Made by a program: the position numbers and the translations under genes
In this document: piece by piece, positions 6,662 through 15,587 of the stretch
Numbering within the stretch: position 1 is the stretch's first letter
Layout of the letters: each line of letters opens with the position of its first letter
Notes under the pieces: model-generated
Told to the model about the DNA's origin: nothing
The model's input: the letters and a program-made list of their open reading frames with translations, nothing else
Databases searched by the model: none
Assembly: GCA_900550395.1 (NCBI GenBank)
Contig: URSD01000036.1
Coordinates: 1 to 24,900, forward strand
From: an uncultured Porphyromonadaceae bacterium
GTDB taxonomy: Bacteria; Bacteroidota; Bacteroidia; Bacteroidales; Muribaculaceae
Direction of reading: 5' to 3'
Length of the DNA: 24,900 nt

Positions 6662-7547
6662 ACGATCCCCTCCGTTTCTTGCGCAGATAGACTATAAGGA
6701 GAACGGTCACTCCCAGCGACACAATGGCGACCGGCCACGTGCTTCCAAGTCCAACATTGTCTACTGTCACATCCGGCGCTCCGTTTCGCTGATAATACCA
6801 CTGGGCTATCACGTATATGGTGTTGTTCAGCGCGTGTGCCGCAGCCGGCACCCATATCGAACGGCTCCATACCAGCAGATAGCCGAAATAGGCGCCCAGC
6901 AGCATCCTCGGTATGAATCCGAAGAATTGAAGATGCAATGCGCTGAAGATAACGGCGCTGGTCCATACTGCGGCATGTGCCGACATACCTCCGGTCGACA
7001 GCAGCCGCTGCAGCGCGCCTCTGAAAAAGAGCTCTTCGCTCACTCCGGCTGCAACGCCTATTATCAGCACATTCATCAGCAGGTCGCCCCATGTCCCGTT
7101 CCCCTGCATTATGGTGATGGCAGCTTCGGCATTATGTTCCATTTCCCGCAGCTTTTCCACTATCGCGCTCAGCGGTCCGGTCGCATTGATGTTCTGATTG
7201 AATTCTATCACCCAGTTCATCGCAGGCGCTGCCGCAATTATAGTCAGCAGGGCGGCTGCCCACATCCGGCACGGGACGCCATCGCGGATTTCAAGCAGTT
7301 CGGCAGGAAGCCGTGTCACCATGGCAGCCGTCACCACGGCCGGTGCCACGAGTGCGAAAATATCCTGAGCCACAGCCGCTATGCGCATCACTTTTGGCGA
7401 TGTAAAGCCGAACTTATATATCAGTACCGATGCCAGCAGACCTGTGAGTATATAACCCAACACAGCTGTGCATGCAAAAAGTGTCAGGCGGCGTCCGGCC
7501 GTGAGTGTCAGGGCGTCGGGACGTATGTCGGGAATCTGTCGTGTCAT
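6633..7547 (-). CDS. CPBP-family intramembrane glutamic endopeptidase
   Basis: This 304-residue polytopic membrane protein has the CPBP/Rce1-like (formerly Abi) signature in order: EELFFR (171-176, catalytic EExxxR), FSALH (His205) and HALNN (His238, Asn242). About eight hydrophobic segments run from residue 20 to near the C-terminus, which ends in a basic cytoplasmic tail. Such proteins act as intramembrane proteases in prenyl-protein processing, bacteriocin self-immunity or envelope stress; the substrate here is unknown. It starts in an ATGA overlap with trmN6, and its last codons overlap the end of lptB on the other strand. Confidence 0.87.
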   Translation of the reverse strand: MTRQIPDIRPDALTLTAGRRLTLFACTAVLGYILTGLLASVLIYKFGFTSPKVMRIAAVAQDIFALVAPAVVTAAMVTRLPAELLEIRDGVPCRMWAAALLTIIAAAPAMNWVIEFNQNINATGPLSAIVEKLREMEHNAEAAITIMQGNGTWGDLLMNVLIIGVAAGVSEELFFRGALQRLLSTGGMSAHAAVWTSAVIFSALHLQFFGFIPRMLLGAYFGYLLVWSRSIWVPAAAHALNNTIYVIAQWYYQRNGAPDVTVDNVGLGSTWPVAIVSLGVTVLLIVYLRKKRRGSFTRASYDGK

Positions 7548-8269
7548 TTGTATGTCTTTGAAAATGGATGAAATTCAGCCGTAAGACGGCAATATCGTTC
7601 GCTGTAAGTCATGTCGTCGTTGCGTATGATGAGCTCTTCTTCCGTGCAGTCGCCGTCCTCCTGTGCGAACTCCCACAGGCTTCGCACAGCATCTTCTCCC
7701 GAACGGGTCCGCACACGGCAATGCCGTCGCGGGTAGAGCCTGTTGAGCGATGCTTCAAGCAGGGTAGGTTCATCATCGGCGGCCGGAAGTACCACGGCCA
7801 GCCGGCCGTCGGCCGTCAGCAGTTGCTTGCATTTGGCCGCAAGGGTAGGGAAGCACAGCGTTCCGGCGTGACGTGCCGCGGCGCGCACTGCGTCGGGCGA
7901 ATGCAGCGTCTCGGTGAAAAATGGAGGATTGCTCACCATGAGGTCATAACGCCCGTTCTGGCAGTCAAGGTCTTCAAATGAACATTCATGTAGCACCATG
8001 CGTTCTCTCCACGGTGACGCGTCAAAATTGGTGCGTGCATCCCGGCAGGCTCCGGGTTCTGTCTCCACGCCTTCCACTAAGGCTTCCGGCACCCGTTGGG
8101 CCAGCATCAGAGCGATGATGCCGCAGCCGGTGCCTATGTCGGCGATCCGCCGTATGCCATTGTCGGTCCCGGCCCATGCTCCGAGAAGCACCGCATCTGT
8201 GCCGATGCGCATTCCACAATGCTCATCGGTCATGGCAAACTTCTGAAAACGGAACAATCGACGGCCCAT
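7544..8269 (-). CDS. trmN6: tRNA1(Val) (adenine37-N6)-methyltransferase (TrmN6/YfiC-like)
   Basis: This 241-residue class I SAM-dependent methyltransferase opens with FRFQKFAMTDEHCGMRIGTDAVLLGAW, a close match to the YfiC/TrmN6 N-terminus. The SAM site is DIGTGCG (44-50), and NPPF (114-117) is the catalytic motif of N6-adenine methyltransferases. E. coli TrmN6 methylates A37 of tRNA1(Val); activity on the same tRNA is assumed by family. The gene is translationally coupled to the downstream CPBP protease and divergent from tig. Confidence 0.88.
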   Translation of the reverse strand: MGRRLFRFQKFAMTDEHCGMRIGTDAVLLGAWAGTDNGIRRIADIGTGCGIIALMLAQRVPEALVEGVETEPGACRDARTNFDASPWRERMVLHECSFEDLDCQNGRYDLMVSNPPFFTETLHSPDAVRAAARHAGTLCFPTLAAKCKQLLTADGRLAVVLPAADDEPTLLEASLNRLYPRRHCRVRTRSGEDAVRSLWEFAQEDGDCTEEELIIRNDDMTYSERYCRLTAEFHPFSKTYK

Positions 8270-8286
8270 AGTGACGCTTTTGGCTG

Positions 8287-8294
8287 CGAAGTTA
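8287..8294 (-). promoter_or_regulatory. Probable -7 promoter element for trmN6
   Basis: The minus strand reads TAACTTCG at 8294-8287, one base off TAnnTTTG, 17 bases before the trmN6 ATG. Confidence 0.4.
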
Positions 8295-8337
8295 CGAAAA
8301 AATCAAGCTATAAGCACACTATGTCGCGTAAATTTAT

Positions 8338-8345
8338 TAACTTTG
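8338..8345 (+). promoter_or_regulatory. Bacteroidetes -7 promoter element for tig
   Basis: TAACTTTG is an exact consensus match 43 bases before the tig start. No convincing -33 TTTG is seen at normal spacing. Confidence 0.6.
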
Positions 8346-8388
8346 CATTCCGAAATTCAATTGAGCAAAACATTAACACGAATTAGTT

Positions 8389-9771
8389 ATGAATATAAAC
8401 AAGGAGCCTTTGAGCGACACCTCGGCAAAAATTGTCGTAAGTATCGAGGAGGCAGACTACAAGGACAAAGTTGCTGCCGAACTGAAAAAAATCGGCCAGA
8501 CACACACCATCCCCGGTTTCCGCAAGGGCCATGTGAGCATCGCCCAGCTGCAGCGCCTCTTCGGCCGTCAGGTCAAGAGCGACATCCTCAACCGCGAGTC
8601 GGCAAATGCCGTTTATGACTATCTCAAGAATGAGAGAATTGCCGCACTTGGCAGCCCTCTGGCTCTCGATGTCAAGGAAATCAATCTCAACGACAAGGAC
8701 TATACCTTTGAATACGAAATCGCGCTCGCTCCGGAGCTGGATATCAAGCTCGACAAGAGCGTGACTCTGCCTTTCTACACCATCGCCGTGGACGACAAGA
8801 TGATCGAGGAGCAGGACAAGAGCCTCCGCGACCAGTTCGGCGCTCAGGTGCCGGGCGACGAGGTTGACGACCGTGCCCTCGTCAAGGGCGTTCTGCGTCA
8901 GCTCGATGCCGAGGGCAATCCTCTCGTAGCCGAAGATGCCATAGAGGTGCTTGACGCCATCGTCGCTCCTTTTGTGTTCACCGACAAGGAGCAGGCCGCC
9001 ATATTCCTCGGCAAGAAGGTCGGCGACAAGATTGTGTTCAATCCCGCCAAGGCTGCCGGCGACAACGCCGCCGAGCTGGCCTCCATGCTTCATGTCACCA
9101 AGGAAAAGGCTGCGGAGGTCAAGAGCGACTTTATGCTCACCGTCAGCGAGATTATCGTCGCACGCCCTGCCGAGCTCGGCGAGGAGTTCTACAAGAATGT
9201 ATTCGGCCCCGACAAGGTTCACGACGAGAACGAGTACCGTCAGGCTCTGAGCAACATGATTGCAGGCCAGCTGCGCCCCAACAGCGAGGCTCTCTTCAGC
9301 AACGAGGCTCAGGACTATCTGCTCAAGACCTACGGCGACATGAAGCTGCCTGTCGACACCCTCAAGCGCATCCTTCTTGCCAACGACCCCGAGCAGTTCA
9401 CCGCCGAGAACGTCGACGAGCAGATGGAGAAGATGATTCCCGGCCTCAAATGGCAGCTCATCAGCGACGCTGTATGCAAGGCTCTTGACGTGAAGGTGAC
9501 CGAGGACGACCTCCTTCAGCAGGCTACGGCTATGGCCCGCCGCCAGTTCGCCCAGTACGGCATGTACAACATCGACGACGAGACCGCCCAATCCACAGCC
9601 AAGCGCTTCCTCGCCGACAACAATTTCCGCGAGCGCATCTACGACGAGGTGCGCGCCGGCAAGATGTTCTACAGCATGCACAACGCCATCGCGTCCGACG
9701 ACAAGACCGTAAGCCTCGACGAATTCAAGGCTATCGCCGAGAAGGCCTCCAAGGAAGAGACCGCAGAATAA
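8389..9771 (+). CDS. tig: Trigger factor (ribosome-associated chaperone)
   Basis: Trigger factor binds near the ribosomal exit tunnel and shelters nascent chains. The 460-residue length fits the family. The N-terminal ribosome-binding domain has the tail-insertion signature PGFRKGHVSIAQLQRLFGRQV (about 43-63). A diverged FKBP-like middle segment (about 150-250) is followed by a long helical C-terminal domain rich in Glu and Lys. The middle domain is weakly conserved, as is usual in Bacteroidetes, so prolyl isomerase activity is uncertain. Its own promoter and terminator isolate it from clpP, though the trio tig-clpP-clpX is a classical neighbourhood linking folding with degradation. Confidence 0.93.
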   Translation: MNINKEPLSDTSAKIVVSIEEADYKDKVAAELKKIGQTHTIPGFRKGHVSIAQLQRLFGRQVKSDILNRESANAVYDYLKNERIAALGSPLALDVKEINLNDKDYTFEYEIALAPELDIKLDKSVTLPFYTIAVDDKMIEEQDKSLRDQFGAQVPGDEVDDRALVKGVLRQLDAEGNPLVAEDAIEVLDAIVAPFVFTDKEQAAIFLGKKVGDKIVFNPAKAAGDNAAELASMLHVTKEKAAEVKSDFMLTVSEIIVARPAELGEEFYKNVFGPDKVHDENEYRQALSNMIAGQLRPNSEALFSNEAQDYLLKTYGDMKLPVDTLKRILLANDPEQFTAENVDEQMEKMIPGLKWQLISDAVCKALDVKVTEDDLLQQATAMARRQFAQYGMYNIDDETAQSTAKRFLADNNFRERIYDEVRAGKMFYSMHNAIASDDKTVSLDEFKAIAEKASKEETAE

Positions 9772-9790
9772 TATCCTCTCAAATATACTT

Positions 9791-9830
9791 CAGCGCCGAG
9801 GCCTCCGGGTTTCGGCGCTGTTCTTTGATT
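9791..9830 (+). terminator. Intrinsic terminator after tig
   Basis: A 9-bp stem pairs cagcgccga (9791-9799) with tcggcgctg (9812-9820) around a 12-base loop, followed by the T-rich ttctttgattt. It lies 20 bases after the tig stop codon. Confidence 0.8.
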
Positions 9831-9875
9831 TAAGAATTAAAGAATTGAAACTTTATTGTAATTTCATTATGTCAT

Positions 9876-9906
9876 TTTGTATTTTGCAAAAAAATAATTA
9901 ACTTTG
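9876..9906 (+). promoter_or_regulatory. Full -33/-7 promoter for clpPX
   Basis: TTTG at 9876-9879 and TAACTTTG at 9899-9906 are separated by 19 bases, the expected Bacteroidetes sigma-ABfr spacing. The clpP ATG is 29 bases downstream. This is the best-formed promoter in the window. Confidence 0.75.
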
Positions 9907-9935
9907 AATACGCAAATAAGACATCAGAATAAGAT

Positions 9936-10628
9936 ATGAATAACAATAATGACTTCCGCAACTATGCCGTAAAGCATCTCGGCATGAACGGACTGGCTCT
10001 CGACCAGTACACTTCGGCTACTTCTCAGGCCATACGCTCCAGCTATATCTCTCCCACAATCATTGAGGAACGTCAGCTCAATGTGGCCCAGATGGACGTG
10101 TTCTCACGTCTCATGATGGACCGCATCATCTTCCTCGGCACCGAAGTCAACGACTATACCGCCAACGTAATCCAGGCCCAGCTGCTCTATCTTGACAGCG
10201 CCGACCCCGGCAAGGATGTGAGCATCTATCTCAACTCCCCCGGCGGCAGCGTGTATGCCGGCCTGGGCATATACGACACCATGCAGTACATCCAGAGCGA
10301 CGTCGCCACCATCTGCACCGGCATGGCCGCCTCCATGGCCGCCGTACTGCTTGTGGCCGGTCAGAAAGGCAAGCGTTTCGCCCTCGGACATTCGCGCGTG
10401 ATGATCCACCAGCCCATGGGTGGCGCGCAGGGTCAGGCCAGCGATATCGAGATCACAGCCCGCGAGATACTGAAACTGAAGCATGAGCTCTACAGCATTA
10501 TTGCCGACCATAGCGGGCAGCCCATCGAGAAGGTGGAGCGTGATTCCGACCGCGACTACTGGATGACCGCGCAGGAGGCCAAGGACTACGGCATGATCGA
10601 CCAGGTTCTTATCAAAGCCAAGCACTGA
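9936..10628 (+). CDS. clpP: ATP-dependent Clp protease proteolytic subunit ClpP
   Basis: ClpP is the serine protease that forms the tetradecameric degradation chamber. The catalytic triad is visible: Ser133 in GMAASMAAVLL, His158 in MIHQPMGG, and Asp207 in ERDSDRD, at the same His-Asp spacing as in E. coli. The 230 residues include an N-terminal segment of roughly 40 residues that is longer than in E. coli and may include a cleaved propeptide. clpX starts 4 bases after the stop. Confidence 0.96.
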   Translation: MNNNNDFRNYAVKHLGMNGLALDQYTSATSQAIRSSYISPTIIEERQLNVAQMDVFSRLMMDRIIFLGTEVNDYTANVIQAQLLYLDSADPGKDVSIYLNSPGGSVYAGLGIYDTMQYIQSDVATICTGMAASMAAVLLVAGQKGKRFALGHSRVMIHQPMGGAQGQASDIEITAREILKLKHELYSIIADHSGQPIEKVERDSDRDYWMTAQEAKDYGMIDQVLIKAKH

Positions 10629-10632
10629 CACC

Positions 10633-11877
10633 ATGGCTCGGACAAAGAAGATTTGCTGCATGTTCTGCGGCCGCACCGTCGACCAGGGCGCGCAGCTCGT
10701 ACCGTCGCCCAATTCCGACGCCGCCGTCTGCACCGATTGCGTCGAGGCCATTCACGACATGATGCGCGACATGGACGGCACTCAGGCCACTGGGAAGCCC
10801 ATGCAGGGCAATCTCAAGGACATACCTAAGCCGAAGGAGATCAAGGAATTCCTCGACCGCTATGTCATCGGCCAGGATGAAGCCAAAAGGTATCTGGCCG
10901 TATCGGTCTACAATCACTACAAGCGGTTGATGCAGCCCGATACCAAGGACGATGTGGACATCGAGAAAAGCAATATCATCCTCGTTGGTCCCACCGGCAC
11001 CGGCAAGACTCTCCTCGCCAAGACCATTGCGCGCCTGCTTGATGTGCCGTTCACGATAGTGGACGCCACGGTGCTCACCCAGGCCGGCTATGTCGGCGAG
11101 GACATAGAGAGCCTCCTGACGCGTCTGCTTCAGGCTGCCGACTACGACGTGGATCGTGCCCAGCGCGGCATCGTGTTCATTGACGAAATCGACAAGATCG
11201 GACGCAAGGGCGACAATCCCAGCATCACCCGCGACGTAAGCGGCGAGGGCGTCCAGCAGGGACTGCTGAAGCTGCTCGAGGGCAGCGTGGTTCTCGTTCC
11301 GCCGCAAGGCGGCCGCAAGCATCCGGAGCAGAAGATGATTGCCGTGGACACGAAGAATATTCTCTTCATCTGCGGCGGCGCTTTCGAAGGCATAGAGCAG
11401 AAAGTGGCCCACCGCCTCAACTCGCGCGTCGTAGGCTACGCCACGGACAACAAGGTGCGACGCATCCGCCCGGAGGATTTCATAAAGTATGTGGCCCCGC
11501 AGGACCTGAAGAGCTATGGACTGATTCCTGAAATAATCGGACGCCTGCCGGTGATAACCCACCTTGAGGCGCTCGATCGCGACGCACTGCTGAAGGTGCT
11601 CACCGAACCGCGCAACGCCATCACCCGCCAGTACGAGAAGCTCTTCGCCATGGACGGCGTGAAGCTCACGTTCGCTCCTGACTGTCTCGAATACATCGTC
11701 GACAAGGCCGTGGAGTTCAAGCTCGGCGCGCGAGGACTGCGCAGCATTGTGGAGACCATCATGGTCGACGCCATGTTCGATGTCCCCTCCGGCAATGTGA
11801 AGGAATATACCGTCACACGCGAGTATGCGCGCGAAAGGGTAGAGGCGGCCCATCTTGACGCCGCATCCATAGGCTGA
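10633..11877 (+). CDS. clpX: ATP-dependent Clp protease ATP-binding subunit ClpX
   Basis: ClpX is the AAA+ hexameric unfoldase that feeds substrates into ClpP. The N-terminal zinc-binding domain has C9-x2-C12 and C33-x2-C36. Walker A is GPTGTGKT (119-126), the pore loop GYVG (152-155) and Walker B FIDE (182-185). The GRKHPEQKMIAVDTKNILF segment contains the RKH substrate-binding loop. Its 414 residues match the family. It is co-transcribed with clpP. A gap of 98 bases without a clear promoter precedes recQ, so read-through is possible. Confidence 0.97.
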   Translation: MARTKKICCMFCGRTVDQGAQLVPSPNSDAAVCTDCVEAIHDMMRDMDGTQATGKPMQGNLKDIPKPKEIKEFLDRYVIGQDEAKRYLAVSVYNHYKRLMQPDTKDDVDIEKSNIILVGPTGTGKTLLAKTIARLLDVPFTIVDATVLTQAGYVGEDIESLLTRLLQAADYDVDRAQRGIVFIDEIDKIGRKGDNPSITRDVSGEGVQQGLLKLLEGSVVLVPPQGGRKHPEQKMIAVDTKNILFICGGAFEGIEQKVAHRLNSRVVGYATDNKVRRIRPEDFIKYVAPQDLKSYGLIPEIIGRLPVITHLEALDRDALLKVLTEPRNAITRQYEKLFAMDGVKLTFAPDCLEYIVDKAVEFKLGARGLRSIVETIMVDAMFDVPSGNVKEYTVTREYARERVEAAHLDAASIG

Positions 11878-11975
11878 TTAAAGAAAAACCAATAGATACA
11901 ATTTAAACCACCGACTTCTGCAACAGATTATCCGCATATAAGCCTTACACGTCATAAATACAGGAAAATACAATC

Positions 11976-14153
11976 ATGACTCTCTCTCTTTCGCTCACCG
12001 ATGCACTGAAACGATACTTCGGATTCGACACCTTCAAGGGCAACCAGAAGGCCATCATAGAGAATCTGCTCGCCGGACACGACACGTTTGTGCTCATGCC
12101 TACAGGCGGCGGCAAGTCTCTGTGCTACCAGTTGCCGGCTATGATTATGGACGGCACTGCTATTGTTGTCTCTCCTCTCATAGCCCTGATGAAGAACCAG
12201 GTCGATGCAATGCGCGGTTTCAGCGAGAACGACAACGTGGCCCATTTTCTGAACTCGTCGCTCAATAGGGCTGCCGTGGATCAGGTGAAAGCCGACGTGC
12301 TTGCCGGACGCACCAAGCTCCTTTACGTGGCGCCGGAGTCCCTTACCAAGGACGACAATATCGAGTTTCTGAAGCAGGCACGCATTTCGTTCTACGCTAT
12401 CGACGAGGCTCACTGCATTTCGGAGTGGGGTCATGATTTCCGACCGGAATACCGACGCATACGGCCGATTATCAACACTATAGGCGTACGGCCGCTGATA
12501 GCACTTACAGCCGCGGCCACGCCGAAAGTACAGCACGACATTCAGAAAAATCTCGGCATGAGCGACGCCACCATGTTCAAATCGTCGTTCAACCGCACTA
12601 ATCTTTACTATGAGGTACGGCCCAAGACAAAGAATGTGGACCGTGACATAATCCGCTTTATTTCGCAGCGACGCGGCAAGAGTGGCATTATCTACTGCCT
12701 CAGCAGGAAGAAAGTGGAGGAACTGGCCGAATTCCTGAAAGTCAACAACATCCCGGCTCTCCCGTATCATGCGGGCATGGACAGCGCCACGCGCTCGGCC
12801 AACCAGGACGCGTTCCTGCTGGAAAAAGTGGATGTGATAGTCGCAACCATCGCCTTCGGCATGGGTATCGACAAGCCCGACGTACGCTTTGTCATCCACT
12901 ACGACATGCCTAAAAGCCTCGAGGGTTATTACCAGGAGACCGGCCGTGCCGGACGCGACGGCGGCGAGGGATACTGCCTCACATTCTATGCCTACAAGGA
13001 CCTCCAGAAGATGGAGAAGTTCATGCAGGGAAAGCCGGTCAACGAGCAGGAGATTGGCAAGCAGCTGCTCCTTGAGACTGCCGCCTATGCCGAATCGTCC
13101 GTATGCCGCAGGCGCACCATCCTGCACTATTTCGGAGAAAATTATGACGTTGAGAATTGCGGAAACTGCGACAATTGTCGGACTACTGCAAACAAAGTGG
13201 AAGCTAAAGAAGACCTTTTGGCCGTTTTGGAAGCCATTGCAACATCAAAGGAAAAACTCAAGGCGGAAGACGTCATCGACGTGCTCCGCGGACACGCCAC
13301 ATCCAATATCCGCGACTACGGCTTCGACCGCCTCGAGATATTCGGCTCATGCCAGGGCGTCGACGCCCGCCATCTTAATGCCGTTCTGCGGCAGGGCATC
13401 CTTGCCGGATACATCGAACGCGACATTGAGAATTACGGCCTCCTCCGGCTCAGCAAGTCGGGACAGGAGTACATGAAGAAGCCGAAATCTTTCAAGATCG
13501 TGGAGGACAACGATTTTGAAGAGGAGGAGGAAGAGGAGGTAAAGGCCGGCTCCGGATGTGCCGCCGACCCGGAACTTTATGCCATTCTGCTCTCGCTGCG
13601 CAAGAAGACGGCCGCAAAACTCAACCTCCCGCCTTTTGTGATTTTCCAGGAGCCGTCGCTCGAGGCTATGGCTACCACATATCCTATAAATCTCGAAGAG
13701 TTGCAGAATATTCCCGGCGTAGGCACGGGCAAGGCCCGGCGCTACGGCGAGGAGTTCGTGCGTGTCATCCGGACTTATGTGGAGGAAAACGAGATAGAGC
13801 GCCCCGAGGACCTGCGCGTGCGCAAGGTCCCGATGCCGGGCAATCTTAAAATCTCTATCATCAAGAGCATCGACCGCAAAATCGACCTGCGCGAGGTGGC
13901 TTCGTTCAACGGACTGGAATTCAGCCAGCTGCTGGACAACATCGAGGCCATCGTCAATGCGGGCAATAAGGTCAATATCAAGTATTTCATCGACGAGATT
14001 CTCGACCCCGACGACGAGGAGGAAATCTGCAACTATTTCCGCGAGAGTCAGAGCGACGACATCAACGAGGCCTACGCCGACCTCTGCCCCGACTACAGCG
14101 AGGACGAGATTCGCCTAGTTCGCATAAAATTCCTGTCGGAATACGGACATTGA
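11976..14153 (+). CDS. recQ: ATP-dependent DNA helicase RecQ
   Basis: This 3'-5' superfamily 2 helicase serves recombination and repair. Walker A is PTGGGKS (42-48), the Walker B box DEAH (143-146), followed by the aromatic-rich loop CISEWGHDFRPEYR. A zinc site with four Cys (VCRRRTILHYF ... ENCGNCDNC, about 374-400) leads into the winged-helix RQC region. An acidic run (DFEEEEEEE, about 513-521) then links to an HRDC domain (about 537-605). Some 120 further residues, acidic and helical, extend to a total of 725, a long form common in Bacteroidetes. The next gene starts 3 bases after the stop. Confidence 0.95.
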   Translation: MTLSLSLTDALKRYFGFDTFKGNQKAIIENLLAGHDTFVLMPTGGGKSLCYQLPAMIMDGTAIVVSPLIALMKNQVDAMRGFSENDNVAHFLNSSLNRAAVDQVKADVLAGRTKLLYVAPESLTKDDNIEFLKQARISFYAIDEAHCISEWGHDFRPEYRRIRPIINTIGVRPLIALTAAATPKVQHDIQKNLGMSDATMFKSSFNRTNLYYEVRPKTKNVDRDIIRFISQRRGKSGIIYCLSRKKVEELAEFLKVNNIPALPYHAGMDSATRSANQDAFLLEKVDVIVATIAFGMGIDKPDVRFVIHYDMPKSLEGYYQETGRAGRDGGEGYCLTFYAYKDLQKMEKFMQGKPVNEQEIGKQLLLETAAYAESSVCRRRTILHYFGENYDVENCGNCDNCRTTANKVEAKEDLLAVLEAIATSKEKLKAEDVIDVLRGHATSNIRDYGFDRLEIFGSCQGVDARHLNAVLRQGILAGYIERDIENYGLLRLSKSGQEYMKKPKSFKIVEDNDFEEEEEEEVKAGSGCAADPELYAILLSLRKKTAAKLNLPPFVIFQEPSLEAMATTYPINLEELQNIPGVGTGKARRYGEEFVRVIRTYVEENEIERPEDLRVRKVPMPGNLKISIIKSIDRKIDLREVASFNGLEFSQLLDNIEAIVNAGNKVNIKYFIDEILDPDDEEEICNYFRESQSDDINEAYADLCPDYSEDEIRLVRIKFLSEYGH

Positions 14154-14156
14154 ATT

Positions 14157-15587
14157 ATGAAGGATACGGATATATTATCGGAACTTTACCGGCAGTATAC
14201 CGGCAGTGAGCCGGCCGAGGTGGAGAATCTCGCGGCCTCGGGGTCCAACCGCCGCTACTACCGTCTGCACGGCGTACAGAGCCTCGTGGGAGTGCTCGGC
14301 ACAAGCCTGGAGGAAAACGAGGCGTTCATTGCGCTGGCCGAACACTTCGGCAGCCGCAATTTGCCCGTGCCCAAAGTCGTGGCAGTCGCCGACGACCGCA
14401 TGGCCTATCTCCAGACCGACCTCGGCGACACTATCCTCTTCAACGTGATAGAGAAGGGACGCAAGACACGCTCTTTCTCCACCGAGGAGAAGGAGTTGCT
14501 GTCGCGTACCATCCGCATGCTTCCGGACATCCAGTTCCGCGGCGCCGTCGGCCTCGATTTCAGCAAGTGCTACCCGTTGCCGCAGTTCGATAACCGCAGC
14601 ATCCTCTGGGATCTGAACTATTTCAAATATTGCTTCCTCAAGGCTACGGGACTGGAATTCCAGGAGGACCGTCTTGAGGACGATTTTCAGGCCATGGCCG
14701 AGGTGCTGATGCGATCCATGAGCAGCACGTTCATGTACCGCGACTTCCAGTCGCGCAATGTGATGCTGGTCGACGGTCAGCCGCACTTCATCGACTTCCA
14801 GGGCGGACGCAAAGGACCGTATTTCTACGACGTTGCCTCCTTCCTGTGGCAGGCCAAGGCCAACTTCCCCGACTCGCTGCGCCATGAGCTCCTGATGGAT
14901 TACATGGATTCTCTGCGCCGCTACGTGCCTGTCGACGAAGCTTACTTCATGGAGCAGCTGCGCCATTTCGTACTGTTCCGTACCCTTCAGGTGCTCGGCG
15001 CCTACGGCTTCCGCGGCTATTTCGAGAAGAAGCCGCACTTCATGCAGAGTGTTCCTTTTGCCGTGGCAAATCTCCGCGAACTCCTCCATAAGCCCTTCGC
15101 CGAGTATCCGTATCTTACGGAGGTGCTCCGTCAGTTGTGCTCGCTGAAGCAGTTCTCTGGCGACGCGGGCAAACAGTCGCTCACGGTCAAGGTTATGAGC
15201 TTTGCCTATAAGACGGGAATACCCGACGACGCATCGGGCAACGGCGGCGGATTCGTCTTCGATTGTCGCGCCGTCAACAATCCGGGCAAGTATGAGCGCT
15301 ACAAGCCCTTCACCGGTCTGGACGACAATGTCATAAAGTTCCTTGAGGATGACGGTGAGATAACATCGTTCCTCGAGAACTGCTACAACCTCGTGGATGC
15401 CTCCGTCGCAAGATACATCGAGCGCGGCTTCACCAATCTTATGGTGTGCTTCGGCTGCACAGGCGGCCGCCATCGCTCTGTCTACAGCGCCCAGCACATG
15501 GCCGAACACCTCAACAGCAAGTTCGGCGTCAAGGTCGAACTCGTCCACCGCGAGCAGCAGATCGAGCAGGTCTTCCCCGAAAGATGA
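14157..15587 (+). CDS. APH-type sugar kinase fused to RapZ C-terminal domain (AmgK-like)
   Basis: Two modules share 476 residues. The first, about 1-330, is an aminoglycoside-phosphotransferase-like kinase: FMYRDFQSRNVML (about 192-204) is the catalytic loop and HFIDFQGG (about 209-216) the metal-binding motif. The second, about 340-470, matches the C-terminal domain of RapZ: LTVKVMSFAYKTGIPDDA, VFDCRAVNNPG, VCFGCTGGRHRSV and VELVHRE. In E. coli that domain binds glucosamine-6-phosphate and controls GlmS. The gene overlaps by ATGA with a MurU-like nucleotidyltransferase, as AmgK does with MurU in Pseudomonas, so the kinase probably phosphorylates N-acetylmuramic acid or GlcNAc at the anomeric position. 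The substrate and a sensing role are inference. The P-loop-like N-terminal half of RapZ is absent. Confidence 0.8.
   Translation: MKDTDILSELYRQYTGSEPAEVENLAASGSNRRYYRLHGVQSLVGVLGTSLEENEAFIALAEHFGSRNLPVPKVVAVADDRMAYLQTDLGDTILFNVIEKGRKTRSFSTEEKELLSRTIRMLPDIQFRGAVGLDFSKCYPLPQFDNRSILWDLNYFKYCFLKATGLEFQEDRLEDDFQAMAEVLMRSMSSTFMYRDFQSRNVMLVDGQPHFIDFQGGRKGPYFYDVASFLWQAKANFPDSLRHELLMDYMDSLRRYVPVDEAYFMEQLRHFVLFRTLQVLGAYGFRGYFEKKPHFMQSVPFAVANLRELLHKPFAEYPYLTEVLRQLCSLKQFSGDAGKQSLTVKVMSFAYKTGIPDDASGNGGGFVFDCRAVNNPGKYERYKPFTGLDDNVIKFLEDDGEITSFLENCYNLVDASVARYIERGFTNLMVCFGCTGGRHRSVYSAQHMAEHLNSKFGVKVELVHREQQIEQVFPER

Noticed and set aside
8383..9681. Long antisense open frame (432 codons) opposite tig
   Set aside because: The sense strand encodes a clear trigger factor. 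The antisense frame is a Leu/Val/His-rich by-product of codon bias with no motifs. The same applies to long antisense frames opposite clpX (10612-11853), the kinase-RapZ gene (14175-15548) and proS (17897-19189).
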